A stretch of 64,000 nucleotides of DNA from Streptomyces sp. CG1 (GCF_041080625.1 NZ_CP163518.1:6627501-6691500); one strand, 5' to 3'. Numbered from the stretch's first letter, positions 16,546 to 26,078 are shown. Made by a program: numbers and translations. The notes: generated by a model not told the origin, from the letters alone.

Positions 16546-18623
16546 ATGAATCGATTGGCTGACTCCCAATCGCCCTATCTGCTCCAGCACGCCTCCAACC
16601 CGGTGGATTGGTGGCCATGGGGAGAGGGGGCGATGACGGAAGCGAAGCGGCGGGACGTGCCCATTCTCTTGAGCGTGGGCTATGCGTCCTGCCACTTATG
16701 CTTCCGCTGATCCACTGGTGTCATGTCATGGCGCACGAGTCCTTCGAGGACCGGGCCACCGCCGACTACCTCAACGAACACTTCGTCAGCATCAAGGTCG
16801 ACCGCGAGGAGCGGCCGGACGTCGACGCCGTGTACATGGAGGCCGTACAGGCCGCCACCGGTCAGGGCGGCTGGCCGATGACCGTCTTCCTCACCCCGGA
16901 CGCCGAGCCCTTCTACTTCGGGACCTATTTCCCGCCCGCGCCGCGGCACGGCATGCCGTCCTTCCGGCAGGTGCTGGAAGGCGTGCGGCAGGCCTGGGAC
17001 ACCCGTCGTGAGGAGGTCGCCGAGGTCGCCGGGAAGATCGTCCGCGACCTCGCCCAGCGGGAGATCAGCCACCAGGCCGCGCAGCCGCCCGGCGAGCAGG
17101 AACTCGCACAGGCCCTGCTCGGACTGACCCGCGAGTACGACCCGCAGCGCGGCGGATTCGGCGGCGCGCCGAAGTTCCCGCCGTCCATGGTGCTGGAGTT
17201 CCTGCTGCGCCACCACGCGCGGACCGGCGCCGAGGGCGCGCTGCAGATGGTCCAGGACACCTGTGAGCGCATGGCCCGGGGCGGGATCTACGACCAGCTG
17301 GGCGGCGGCTTCGCCCGGTACTCCGTCGACCGCGACTGGGTCGTACCGCACTTCGAGAAGATGCTGTACGACAACGCGCTGCTGTGCCGGGCCTACGCCC
17401 ACCTCTGGCGGGCCACGGCCCACGGCGGAGCCGCTGATGAACGCAGCGACCTCGCCCGGCGCGTGGCCCTGGAGACCGCCGACTTCCTCGTCCGTGAACT
17501 GCGCACGCACGAAGGCGGGTTCGCCTCGGCGCTCGACGCCGACAGTGACGACGGGAGCGGGCGGCACGTCGAGGGCGCGTACTACGTGTGGACGCCCGAG
17601 CGGCTGCGCGCCGTCCTCGGTGACGCGGACGGCGACCTCGCCGCCCAGTACTACGGCGTGACCGACGAGGGCACCTTCGAACACGGCCAGTCCGTCCTCC
17701 AACTGCCCCGGCAGGAAACCCCTTTCGACGCCCGGAAGATCGCCTCCGTCCAGGAGCGGCTGCTGCGCGAACGGCAGCAGCGGCCCGCACCCGGCCGGGA
17801 CGACAAGGTCGTCGCCGCCTGGAACGGCCTCGCCATCGCCGCGCTCGCCGAGACCGGCGCCTACTTCGACCGGCCCGACCTGATCGAGGCCGCCCTCGGC
17901 GCCGCCGACCTGCTCGTCCGTGTGCACCTCGACGAACACGCCCGGCTCGCCCGCACCAGCAAGGACGGCCGGGCCGGCCCCAACGCCGGTGTCCTGGAGG
18001 ACTACGCCGACGTCGCCGAGGGCTTCCTCGCGCTCGCCTCCGTGACGGGGGAGGGCGTCTGGCTGGACTTCGCCGGGCTGCTTCTCGACCATGTGCTCGC
18101 CCGCTTCACCGACCCCGAGACCGGCGCCCTCTACGACACCGCCGCCGACGCCGAACAGCTCATCCGCCGGCCGCAGGACCCCACCGACAATGCCACCCCC
18201 TCCGGCTGGACCGCCGCGGCCGGAGCCCTGCTGAGCTATGCCGCGCACACCGGGTCCGAGCCCCACCGGAGGGCCGCCGAGCGGGCGTTGGGCGTGGTGA
18301 AGGCCCTCGGACCGCGCGTGCCCCGGTTCATCGGCTGGGGACTCGCCGTCGCCGAGGCCCTCCTCGACGGGCCGAAGGAGATCGCCGTGGTCGGAGCCGG
18401 CCTCACGGACGAAAGGACAACGGCCCTGCACCGTACGGCACTTCTGGGCACCGCCCCCGGCGCGGTCGTGGCCATGGGTGTTGCGGAGAGTAATGAATTC
18501 CCGCTCGTCGCCGGCCGCCCGCTCGTGGGTGGTCAACCTGCGGTTTACGTCTGCCGTCACTTCACCTGTGACGCGCCGACGACTGATCCAGAACGGCTGA
18601 GAGCCCTGCTCGACAGGCACTGA
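16546..18623 (+). pseudogene. Thioredoxin-domain DUF255 (YyaL/SSP411-type) protein gene, disrupted by a 20-bp insertion
   Basis: The proper start is the ATG at 16546 ([20 protein letters not shown]), the invariant opening of this family. At the redox motif, where SCHWCHVMAHESFED is expected, 20 bp (16696-16715) follow the codons for SCH. They shift the frame and end it at a TGA (16708-16710) after 54 codons. The rest, about 630 residues with the (alpha/alpha)6-barrel part and the C-terminal end, is intact in the new frame. The insertion itself supplies an ATG at 16698 that could restart translation as [13 protein letters not shown], lacking the first active-site Cys. Family members have a thioredoxin-like domain plus a glycosidase-like barrel of unknown substrate. 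Confidence 0.88.
16696..16715 (+). repeat. 20-bp insertion with CCAC at both edges inside the DUF255 gene
   Basis: Removing these 20 bases restores the uninterrupted codons TGC CAC TGG TGT CAT of the CxxC motif. CCAC precedes the insertion (16692-16695) and ends it (16712-16715), as a duplication made by a transposon footprint or template slippage would leave. Confidence 0.75.
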
Positions 18624-18645
18624 GCTGCGTAGACGCAAGGAACGG

Positions 18646-18733
18646 GGTACGGGCGAACTGTCCGAAAGTGAGCGGGTGTTCGGATAGATACCGCTTCCCG
18701 TACCACCGTTCCGAAACAAGCTATTTATCGGAA
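18646..18733. promoter_or_regulatory. Nested inverted repeats with repeated TTCCGA-type motifs before the glycan operon
   Basis: GGTACGGG (18646-18653) pairs with CCCGTACC (18697-18704), enclosing TCCGAA (18661) and TTCGGA (18679). A further TTCCGA (18709) pairs with TCGGAA (18728). Four related hexamers in 75 bp, 110-200 bp before the TTG start of the GT2 gene, suggest an operator array or RNA structure; the outer stem could also end transcription of the DUF255 gene. Confidence 0.45.
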
Positions 18734-18840
18734 GAGCTCCCACACTTCACAGATCCCCCCTACGCTCTCCACAGCGACGCGACGGATGTGACTCACCGTC
18801 GCGTGCGCTGGGGGATATCAGGGGATCTGGGGGGATCTTT

Positions 18841-20109
18841 TTGCTGACGTCTGTCTTCATCGCTGCCGTCTCACTGGCTCTGTTCTGGATGGCGGCCTTC
18901 ACCCTGTGGTGGCAGATGCACGCGTGGCGCACGCCCGAGGTGCTGGCCTCCACCCGGTTCGGCAGGCCGGACGGGGGCGAGCATCTGTCCTTCTCGCTGC
19001 TCCTGCCGGCCCGGCACGAGCAAGCCGTGCTCGACCACACCATCCAGCGGCTGCTGGAGTCGACGCACACCGACTTCGAGATCATCGTGATCGTCGGGCA
19101 CGACGACCCCGAGACCACGGAGGTGGCCGAGAAGGCCGCCGCACGGGACCAGCGCGTCCGGGTCGTCGTCGACACCCACGAGAAGAAGAACAAGCCCAAG
19201 GCCATGAACACGGCGCTGCCGCACTGCCGCGGCGACGTCGTCGGGGTCTTCGACGCCGAGGACCAGGTCCATCCGGAGCTGCTCGCCCACGTCGACCACG
19301 CCTTCCGGACGACCCGGGCGGATGTCGTCCAGGGCGGCGTCCAGCTCATCAACTTCCACTCCAGCTGGTACAGCCTGCGCAACTGCCTGGAGTACTTCTT
19401 CTGGTTCCGCTCCCGGCTGCATCTCCACGCGCAGAAGGGGTTCATCCCGCTCGGCGGCAACACCGTCTTCGTACGGACCGACGTCCTCAGGGAAGCGGAC
19501 GGCTGGGATCCCGACTGCCTCGCGGAGGACTGCGATCTGGGCGTCCGGCTCTCGTCCGTCGGCAAGAAGGTCGTCGTCGCCTACGACTCCGACATGGTCA
19601 CCCGCGAGGAGACCCCGGGCTCGCTGATGTCGCTGCTCAAGCAGCGCACTCGCTGGAACCAGGGCTTCCTGCAGGTGTACCGGAAGAAGGACTGGAAGCA
19701 ACTCCCGGGATTCGGACAGCGGTTGCTCGCCCGGTACACCCTGATGACCCCGTTCATGCAGGCCTTCTCCGGCGTCATCATCCCGCTCAACGCGGCCGTC
19801 GCGCTCTTCCTCGACGTCCCCGTCGGCATCGCCTTCCTCACCTTCCTGCCGCTGGTCACCGCCGTCGTCACCTTCGTCTTCGAGATGGTCGGACTGCACG
19901 ACTTCGGCGTTCAGTACGGCCTCAGGGTCCGCTTCGTCCACTACGTGAAGCTCATCGTGGGCGGGCCCTTCTACCAGGTCCTCCTCGCCGGTGCCGCGAT
20001 CCGTGCAGTGTGGCGCGAGCAACGCGGCCGGAATGACTGGGAGTTGACCTCGCACGTCGGCGCGCACCTCACCGCGGCCGAGTCCCTTCGAGAGGACGTT
20101 CCTGCGTGA
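18841..20109 (+). CDS. Processive family-2 glycosyltransferase (cellulose/chitin-synthase-like)
   Basis: This 422-residue membrane enzyme would polymerise and translocate a beta-glycan. It has an N-terminal helix (VFIAAVSLALFWMAAFTLWW), a GT2 core with Asp138-Ala-Glu-Asp141 (metal/UDP-sugar site), the catalytic-base motif LAEDCDL (Asp230), and Gln268-Arg-Thr-Arg-Trp272, the QxxRW signature of processive synthases, followed by C-terminal helices. It is shorter than typical CslA and has no PilZ or accessory domain. The start is TTG at 18841 after GGGGGGAT. The stop overlaps the next start (GTGA), the first link of a four-gene overlapping operon. Confidence 0.88.
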   Translation: MLTSVFIAAVSLALFWMAAFTLWWQMHAWRTPEVLASTRFGRPDGGEHLSFSLLLPARHEQAVLDHTIQRLLESTHTDFEIIVIVGHDDPETTEVAEKAAARDQRVRVVVDTHEKKNKPKAMNTALPHCRGDVVGVFDAEDQVHPELLAHVDHAFRTTRADVVQGGVQLINFHSSWYSLRNCLEYFFWFRSRLHLHAQKGFIPLGGNTVFVRTDVLREADGWDPDCLAEDCDLGVRLSSVGKKVVVAYDSDMVTREETPGSLMSLLKQRTRWNQGFLQVYRKKDWKQLPGFGQRLLARYTLMTPFMQAFSGVIIPLNAAVALFLDVPVGIAFLTFLPLVTAVVTFVFEMVGLHDFGVQYGLRVRFVHYVKLIVGGPFYQVLLAGAAIRAVWREQRGRNDWELTSHVGAHLTAAESLREDVPA

Positions 20110-21752
20110 CCTCCACTCTTCCCGCGGTGACCGCAGCCACGGTCCCCGCGCAGCGCCAGGCTGCGCCCACGATCCGTTCGACCGGTCGAACGCAGCCTCC
20201 GGTACGACTCCGCTCCTCCCGCCCCGACCTGCTGCTCTGCGGCGCTCTGCTCACCGCGATCCTCGTCGTCCAGGGCTGGAACATCGCCGACTACCCGACC
20301 CTCAGCGACGACGAGGGCACCTACCTCGCCCAGGCCTGGGCCGTCCAGCAGGGCCGGGGCCTCGCCCACTACACCTACTGGTACGACCACCCGCCGTTCG
20401 GCTGGATCCAGATAGCCCTGGTCAGCTGGATCCCCTCGGCGATCAGCCCCGGCTCGATGACCGTCGGCACCATGCGGATCGTGATGCTGCTGGTCAGCGG
20501 CGTGAGCGCGGTCCTCGTCTACGTCCTCGGGCGCCGGCTCTCGCTGCCCCGCTGGGCCGCCGGACTCGGCATGGCCCTGTTCGGGCTCTCCCCGCTCGCG
20601 GTCGTGCTCAGCCGGGAGATCTTCCTCGACAACATCGCCGTGATGTGGCTGCTGCTGGCGTTCTGCCTCGCCGCCTCGCCCAGCCGCCACCTCTGGCACC
20701 ACTTCGGCGCGGGCCTCGCCGCCGCCGCGGGCGTGCTCACCAAGGAGACGATGCTCGTCGTCCTGCCTGCGCTCTTCATCACCATGTGGCGGCACAGCCA
20801 CCGCGACACCCGCAAGTTCGCCCTCACCGGCGCCGTCACCGCCTGCGCCCTGATCGGCTTCTCCTACCCGCTGTTCGCCCTGCTCAAGGGCGAGCTGTTC
20901 CCGGGTGCCGGACACGTCTCGCTGTGGGACGGCATCAAGTACCAGATGTCCCGGCCGGGTTCGGGCTTCATTCTCGACAAGGGCTCCGGCTCGTACGGCG
21001 TCCTGCACTCCTGGCTGTACTACGACCGCGTCCTGCCCCTCGGCGGCCTCGCCGGAGCCGTGCTCCTGCTGCTGACCTGGCGCTGGTCGGTCACCGCCCG
21101 CGCCCTCGCCGGACCGGCGCTGACCGTGGCGATCCTCGCCGTCGTGGCCCTGCGGCCCAGCGGATATCTGCCCGCCATGTACGTCATCGGCGCGCTGCCC
21201 TTCCTCGCCCTGGTCCTCGCCGGCGGCGCCGCCTCCGTCGCGCACGGGGTCCTCCGCAGGTGGCGGCCCGAGAACGAGCGCCGCGCCGTCACCGGCGGGC
21301 GATACGCGCTCGCCGCCGTCCTTGCCCTCGCCGCCGGCGCCTACGTCGTACCGCACTGGTACGACGGCGACCGCACCGCCGTCACCGCCGACGCCAACAA
21401 GCCCTACCGGCAGGCCTCCCACTGGCTCAACACCCAGGTGGCGGACCCGAAGGACACCCGGGTCCTCGTCGACGACGCCCTCTGGCTGGACCTCGTGCAC
21501 GCCGGATACCGGCCGGGGCTCGGCGCCATCTGGTTCTACAAGGCCGACCTCGACCCGGCGGTCACCAAGACCCTGCCGCACGGCTACCGGGACATCGACT
21601 ACGTCGTCGCCTCGCCGACCGTCCGCCGCGACGCCAAGGACCTGCCGGGCGTCAGGGCCGCCATCCAGCACTCCACGCCGGTCGCCACCTTCGGCAGCGG
21701 CCCGGACCGCATCGAGATCCGCCGGATCCAGGCAGTGGGTGGCGCCCGATGA
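20106..21752 (+). CDS. PMT/ArnT-type membrane glycosyltransferase (GT39/GT83-like)
   Basis: This 548-residue multi-span protein uses a polyprenyl-phosphate sugar as donor. After a variable N-terminus comes the first helix and the extracytoplasmic loop DYPTLSDDEGTYLAQAWAV, whose acidic pair is the catalytic region of this fold. YTYWYDHPPFGWIQI follows, then about ten more helices and a soluble C-terminal domain (KPYRQASHWLNTQVADPKD). It starts with GTG overlapping the upstream stop and ends overlapping the DPM-GtrA gene. The latter probably makes the lipid-linked sugar used here. Confidence 0.85.
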   Translation: MTSTLPAVTAATVPAQRQAAPTIRSTGRTQPPVRLRSSRPDLLLCGALLTAILVVQGWNIADYPTLSDDEGTYLAQAWAVQQGRGLAHYTYWYDHPPFGWIQIALVSWIPSAISPGSMTVGTMRIVMLLVSGVSAVLVYVLGRRLSLPRWAAGLGMALFGLSPLAVVLSREIFLDNIAVMWLLLAFCLAASPSRHLWHHFGAGLAAAAGVLTKETMLVVLPALFITMWRHSHRDTRKFALTGAVTACALIGFSYPLFALLKGELFPGAGHVSLWDGIKYQMSRPGSGFILDKGSGSYGVLHSWLYYDRVLPLGGLAGAVLLLLTWRWSVTARALAGPALTVAILAVVALRPSGYLPAMYVIGALPFLALVLAGGAASVAHGVLRRWRPENERRAVTGGRYALAAVLALAAGAYVVPHWYDGDRTAVTADANKPYRQASHWLNTQVADPKDTRVLVDDALWLDLVHAGYRPGLGAIWFYKADLDPAVTKTLPHGYRDIDYVVASPTVRRDAKDLPGVRAAIQHSTPVATFGSGPDRIEIRRIQAVGGAR

Positions 21753-22918
21753 GCGAGTACACCGCCCCGATACCCGGCCTGGACGCCGTGGAAATAGCTG
21801 AGCCGGGCGCCGTCACCGTCGTCGTCCCGACCTTCAACGAGTCCGCGAACATCCGGCGGCTGCTGCGGCTGATCACCGAGTCGGTGCCCGCGCGACTGCC
21901 CTGTGAGGTCGTCTTCGTGGACGACTCCACCGACGACACGCCCGAGGTGATCCGCGCGGCCGCCCAGGACTGTCCGTTCCCGGTGGCCGTACTGCACCGT
22001 GCGGAACCCGCCGGCGGGCTCGGCGGGGCGGTCGTCGAGGGGATCAAAGCCGCGACCTCGGAGTGGATCGTCGTCATGGACGGCGACTGCCAGCATCCGC
22101 CGTCCCTGATACCGGAGTTGGTGGCCACCGGCGAGCGCGCGAACGCCGGGCTCGTCGTCGCCTCCCGGTACATCGAGGGCGGCAGCCGGGCCGGGCTCGC
22201 CGGCGGCTACCGGGTGGCCGTCTCGCGCGGCGCGACCTGGCTCACCAAGGCCCTCTTCCCGCGCCGGCTGCACGGCATCAGCGACCCGATGAGCGGCTTC
22301 TTCGCCATCCGGCGCAGCGCGGTCAGCGCCGAGGTGCTGAAGCCTCTCGGCTACAAGATCCTCCTGGAGCTGGCCGTCCGCAGCCGTCCGGGCCGGGTCG
22401 CCGAGGTGCCGTTCGTCTTCCAGGACCGGTTCGCGGGGGAGTCCAAGTCGACCGCGCAGGAGGGGTTCCGCTTCCTGCGGCACCTGGCAGGCCTGCGCAC
22501 GGCCTCGCCCGTCGCCCGCATGGTCGGCTTCGGGCTGATCGGCGCCAGCGGGTTCGTGCCGAACCTCGTCGGACTGTGGGCGCTCACCGCGCTCGGCATG
22601 CACTACCTGCTCGCCGAGATCCTCGCCAACCAGTTCGGCGTCGCCTGGAACTTCCTGCTCATCGAGCAGCTGCTGTTCCGCGACCGGCGCGCGCACCGCC
22701 GCTGGTGGGACCGGCTCGGCCGGTTCGCGCTGCTGGCCAACGCCGACCTGGGCCTGCGTATCCCGCTGATCGCGCTGCTCGTCGGCCGGTTCGGCATGGG
22801 CGCCGTGCCGGCCACCGCGCTCGCGCTGGTCATGACGTTCGTCCTGCGCTTCGTCGGGACCGAAGCGCTGGTCTACCTCCCCCGCCGCCGGGGGAGCCGA
22901 GCAAGGAGAGCCGCTTGA
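21749..22918 (+). CDS. Polyprenyl-phosphate mannose/glucose synthase fused to a GtrA membrane domain
   Basis: This 389-residue protein has an N-terminal GT2 domain of the dolichol-phosphate-mannose-synthase type (VVVPTFNESANI; VVFVDDSTDDT; MDGDCQHPP with the DxD-like metal site; SRYIEGGSRAGL; SDPMSGFFAIRR). A C-terminal GtrA domain of four helices starts near residue 250 (GFGLIGASGFVPNLVGLW). Together they would charge polyprenyl phosphate with a hexose and flip it across the membrane for the adjacent PMT-like enzyme. ATGA and TTGA overlaps join it to both neighbours. Confidence 0.9.
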   Translation: MSEYTAPIPGLDAVEIAEPGAVTVVVPTFNESANIRRLLRLITESVPARLPCEVVFVDDSTDDTPEVIRAAAQDCPFPVAVLHRAEPAGGLGGAVVEGIKAATSEWIVVMDGDCQHPPSLIPELVATGERANAGLVVASRYIEGGSRAGLAGGYRVAVSRGATWLTKALFPRRLHGISDPMSGFFAIRRSAVSAEVLKPLGYKILLELAVRSRPGRVAEVPFVFQDRFAGESKSTAQEGFRFLRHLAGLRTASPVARMVGFGLIGASGFVPNLVGLWALTALGMHYLLAEILANQFGVAWNFLLIEQLLFRDRRAHRRWWDRLGRFALLANADLGLRIPLIALLVGRFGMGAVPATALALVMTFVLRFVGTEALVYLPRRRGSRARRAA

Positions 22919-25326
22919 GCAAGTACCGCAGACGGACCGCGCTGGCCGGGGTGGGCGCCCTGACCGCCGGTCTGCTCCTGGCCGCGCCGCAGAGCGCCGA
23001 GGCCGCCAACCTGATCAAGAACCCCGGCTTCGAGACCGCCGGTACGGACGGCATGCCGTACTGCTGGGAGAAATCGGGCTGGGGCGACAACGACTTCAGC
23101 TTCGAGACGACCTCGGACGCGCACTCCGGGTCGAAGGCCATGAAGGTCACGCTGACCCGCCGGGTCGACGGCGACCGCAAGGCGATGCTCACCGAGTCCA
23201 CCGACTGCGCACCGGCCGTGACCGTCGGCAAGCAGTACGACCTCGGGGTCTGGTACAAGACCACCACCCCGGACGCCAACGTCACGCTGTTCCGGCACGA
23301 CACGACCGCCGGCTGGCAGTACTGGACCGACGTCAAAACCCTCGACATGGCCTCGGCCTGGACGCAGGCCACCGTCCGCACCCCCGAGATCCCGCCCGGC
23401 ACCGACCGCATCACCTGGGGTGTCTCCGTCTACGGCACCGGCTCGGCGACCACCGACGACTACACCATGGACCAGGTCCCGGACGTGACCCCGCCCGCCC
23501 AGTGCACCGGCACCAATGGCCAGTGTGCCAACGGCAGTTGGTCCGTCCTGCCGACGCAGAACCCGGTCCGCTCCATGCACTCCGTCGTCCTCAGCAACGG
23601 CAAGGTGCTGCTGATCGCCGGTTCCGGCAACAGCCAGGACGCCTTCAACGCGGGCACGTTCACGAGCGCGGTGTACGACCCCGCCGCCGGCACCTACAAG
23701 GTCATCCCGACGCCGAAGGACATGTTCTGCGCGGGGCATGTGCAGTTGCAGGACGGCCGGGTGCTCGTGCTGAGCGGCAACAAGTCCTATCCGGACCCGA
23801 ACGGCACCCACGGTTACGAGGGGTTCAAGGACTCGTACATCTTCGACCCGAAGACCGAGACCTACACCAGGACCAACGACCTCAACGACGGCCACTGGTA
23901 CCCGTCGGCGACCGAGTTGGGCAACGGTGACGTCATCACCTTCGGCGGGCTGCGCGAAGACTCCACCGGGTCCGTGACCGCCGAACGCTGGTCCGACAAG
24001 GACCAGCAGTGGCTGCCGACGTGGAAGGTCAACCAGACCTGGTCGTTCTGGGGCCTGTACCCGGCGATGATCCTCATGCAGGACGGCCGCCTCTTCTACA
24101 CGGGCAGCCACGTCTTCGGCAACAACATCCCCGGCACCGGCTCGGCGATCTACGACTACGACGCCAACACGGTCACCCAGATCCCGGGACTGCAGAACAA
24201 GGACCAGCGGGACCAGTCGTCGTCCGTGCTGCTGCCTCCGGCGCAGGACCAGCGGGTGCTGACGGTCGGCGGCGGCAACATCGACTCCAACCCGGACGCG
24301 GGCCGCCTCACCGACGTGATCGACCTCAAGCAGGCGAACCCGTCGTACGTCGCCGGTCCGCCGGTGCCGCAGGGCACGGTCGACCTGGGCAACGGCAAGG
24401 TCCCGGAGACCGGCAACCAGGGCAAGATGTACGTCTCCACGGTGCTGCTGCCCGACGGAAAGGTGCTGGAGACCGGCGGCGCCCTGCACAACCGCGCCAA
24501 CCCGGTGTACGAGTCCTCGCTCTACGACCCCGCCACCAACGCCTTCCAGCAGGTGGCCGCCGACCCCGAGTCCCGCGGCTACCACTCCTCGGCGTTCCTG
24601 CTGCCCGACGGCCGGGTGATGGCCACCGGCGACAACCCGGGCAACGGCAGCTGGAACCACAACGTGTCGATCTACACCCCGCCCTACCTCTACAAGGGCA
24701 CCCGCCCGACGATCACCTCCGTGATCAGCCAGGAGTGGAAGTACGGCGACACCCAGCGGATCACCGTCGACCGCCCGATCGCCAAGGCGGAGTTGATCCG
24801 CCCGGCCGCGGTCACCCACTCCTCCGATCCCAACCAGCGCTTCGTCGACCTGCCCCTCTCGGTCGACGGCAACAACGTCGACCTGAACGTGACGAACAAC
24901 CCCAACGTGGCGCCGCCCGGCTGGTACATGCTCTTCGCGGTCGACGCCAACGGGGTGCCCTCGGTGGCCCAGTGGGTGCACCTGACGGGCCCGGCGGCCC
25001 TGACCGCCGCGTCCCCGCACATCCACGCCTTCGCCGACGGCCTCACCGGCAAGGTCGCGGGCCCCGCCAAGAAGCGCACGTCCCAGCAGGTCAGCCCGAC
25101 CCTCTCCGGCTGTGACCGGCACTACGGCTCGATCAACGTGTGCGTGCCGACGGCCTTCCCGGCGCAGGTGAGGAAGACGACCGCGGCGCGCTGCGCCTGG
25201 CTGCAACGGAACGACTACGGCCGGCTGAAGGTCAACGGCGCCGACGATCCCCTGGGGTTGGACCCGGACCGGAACGGAATCGCCTGTGACAAGGGCGATG
25301 TGAAGGGCGGTGGGAGCAGGCGCTAG
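22915..25326 (+). CDS. Secreted galactose-oxidase-like copper radical oxidase with N-terminal CBM and Excalibur-like tail
   Basis: This 803-residue protein starts at TTG (22915, AAGGAG upstream). A signal peptide ends near AQSAEA-A. A carbohydrate-binding beta-sandwich spans about residues 30-185. A kelch-propeller AA5 domain follows, with the expected copper ligands: Cys272 in MFCAGH and Tyr329 in GHWYPS (the Cys-Tyr cofactor pair), Tyr556-His557 in GYHSS, and His635 in THSSDPNQR. The DUF1929 domain ends near residue 700. The C-terminus holds an Excalibur-like calcium motif (LDPDRNGIACD). It should oxidise a terminal alcohol or aldehyde of a glycan outside the cell, presumably the product of the upstream synthase, as GlxA acts with CslA. 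The substrate is not known from sequence. Confidence 0.9.
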   Translation: MSKYRRRTALAGVGALTAGLLLAAPQSAEAANLIKNPGFETAGTDGMPYCWEKSGWGDNDFSFETTSDAHSGSKAMKVTLTRRVDGDRKAMLTESTDCAPAVTVGKQYDLGVWYKTTTPDANVTLFRHDTTAGWQYWTDVKTLDMASAWTQATVRTPEIPPGTDRITWGVSVYGTGSATTDDYTMDQVPDVTPPAQCTGTNGQCANGSWSVLPTQNPVRSMHSVVLSNGKVLLIAGSGNSQDAFNAGTFTSAVYDPAAGTYKVIPTPKDMFCAGHVQLQDGRVLVLSGNKSYPDPNGTHGYEGFKDSYIFDPKTETYTRTNDLNDGHWYPSATELGNGDVITFGGLREDSTGSVTAERWSDKDQQWLPTWKVNQTWSFWGLYPAMILMQDGRLFYTGSHVFGNNIPGTGSAIYDYDANTVTQIPGLQNKDQRDQSSSVLLPPAQDQRVLTVGGGNIDSNPDAGRLTDVIDLKQANPSYVAGPPVPQGTVDLGNGKVPETGNQGKMYVSTVLLPDGKVLETGGALHNRANPVYESSLYDPATNAFQQVAADPESRGYHSSAFLLPDGRVMATGDNPGNGSWNHNVSIYTPPYLYKGTRPTITSVISQEWKYGDTQRITVDRPIAKAELIRPAAVTHSSDPNQRFVDLPLSVDGNNVDLNVTNNPNVAPPGWYMLFAVDANGVPSVAQWVHLTGPAALTAASPHIHAFADGLTGKVAGPAKKRTSQQVSPTLSGCDRHYGSINVCVPTAFPAQVRKTTAARCAWLQRNDYGRLKVNGADDPLGLDPDRNGIACDKGDVKGGGSRR

Positions 25327-26045
25327 CCGTGTTCCGCCAGGGCGCGCTCCACGATGGCCTCCAGCTGGTCGTGGTGCGCGCCCTTCCAGTACGCGCGGCC
25401 GCAGTCCGCGCACTGGGCGAAGACGTCGTACGAGCGCTGGGTGCCGTGCTTGAGCTGGGCGGCGACCTCGTCCTTGGTGGCCTCCCTGAGCATTCCGTTG
25501 CAGGCCGTGCAGCGGGTCCAGGGGCGGAGGGCGGGAGCGAAGCGGTCGAGGACGTCGTGCAGCTGGTCGTCGGGGCGGGTGCTGTAGACGAACGCACCGG
25601 CCCACAGTTCGCGGCGGCGCAGCAGGCCACGGTCGCGGCTGAGCATCACCCGCTTCTCGGCCGCGGAGCGGGCGGCGAGTGCCGGGTCGCCGATGTCGGT
25701 CGACTCGTAGGCCGCGTCCACGCCGAGCAGGCGCAGGCGGCGGGCCAGGGTGCCGAGGTGGACGTCGAGGAGGAAGCGGAGCGGGGCGCCGGGGACCTGC
25801 TGGGGGCGCTCGACGGGGCGTACCCGCACCGTCTCGCCGGCCTTCGGGATGTGTGAGACCGGTACCGCGTGGCCGTCGACCACCAGCGCGCCGACCTCGG
25901 TCAGCGGGACGCCGAGAGACTCGATGACATGGCCGAGCGTGGAGACGCCGTCCGTGCCGAGCGGTGTCGCGCCGGCCCGCCGGGCGGACGGCACGAACAG
26001 GTGGAGCGCGGGCGCGACTTCGACGTGGATCTCGACTCCGTTCAC
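25323..26045 (-). CDS. Mut7-C RNAse-domain protein with N-terminal ubiquitin-like domain
   Basis: The protein of about 240 residues has a ThiS/ubiquitin-like N-terminus (HVEVAPALHLFVP, to about residue 80) and a Mut7-C PIN-like domain (RFLLDVHLGTLARRLRLLGVDA, MLSRDRGLL). A zinc ribbon follows, CTACNG ... CADCGRAYW. Members are predicted RNases of unknown target. The GTG at 26045 (VNGVEIHVEV) agrees with the usual start, though its ribosome binding site is poor; a GTG at 26075 would add ten residues. It converges on the copper oxidase, with the stops overlapping by a few bases. Confidence 0.85.
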   Translation of the reverse strand: MNGVEIHVEVAPALHLFVPSARRAGATPLGTDGVSTLGHVIESLGVPLTEVGALVVDGHAVPVSHIPKAGETVRVRPVERPQQVPGAPLRFLLDVHLGTLARRLRLLGVDAAYESTDIGDPALAARSAAEKRVMLSRDRGLLRRRELWAGAFVYSTRPDDQLHDVLDRFAPALRPWTRCTACNGMLREATKDEVAAQLKHGTQRSYDVFAQCADCGRAYWKGAHHDQLEAIVERALAEHG

Positions 26046-26078
26046 CTGGTCAGCATGGCACGGCAGCGGGCCCACACC

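Noticed and set aside
14866..16695. 609-codon open frame on the minus strand opposite the chimeric ORF
   Set aside because: Its composition is that of an antisense shadow of high-GC coding DNA; no family motif, and the plus strand carries recognisable domains.
16680..18743. 687-codon minus-strand frame opposite the DUF255 gene
   Set aside because: Gly/Val-rich antisense artefact with no domain; the plus strand is a known family.
18841..20109. Naming the GT2 gene cslA
   Set aside because: QxxRW and DxD motifs agree, but the protein is about 200 residues shorter than typical CslA and the neighbours differ from the cslA-glxA arrangement.
22873..25605. 910-codon minus-strand frame opposite the copper oxidase
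   Set aside because: Antisense shadow; the plus strand has signal peptide, kelch repeats and copper ligands.
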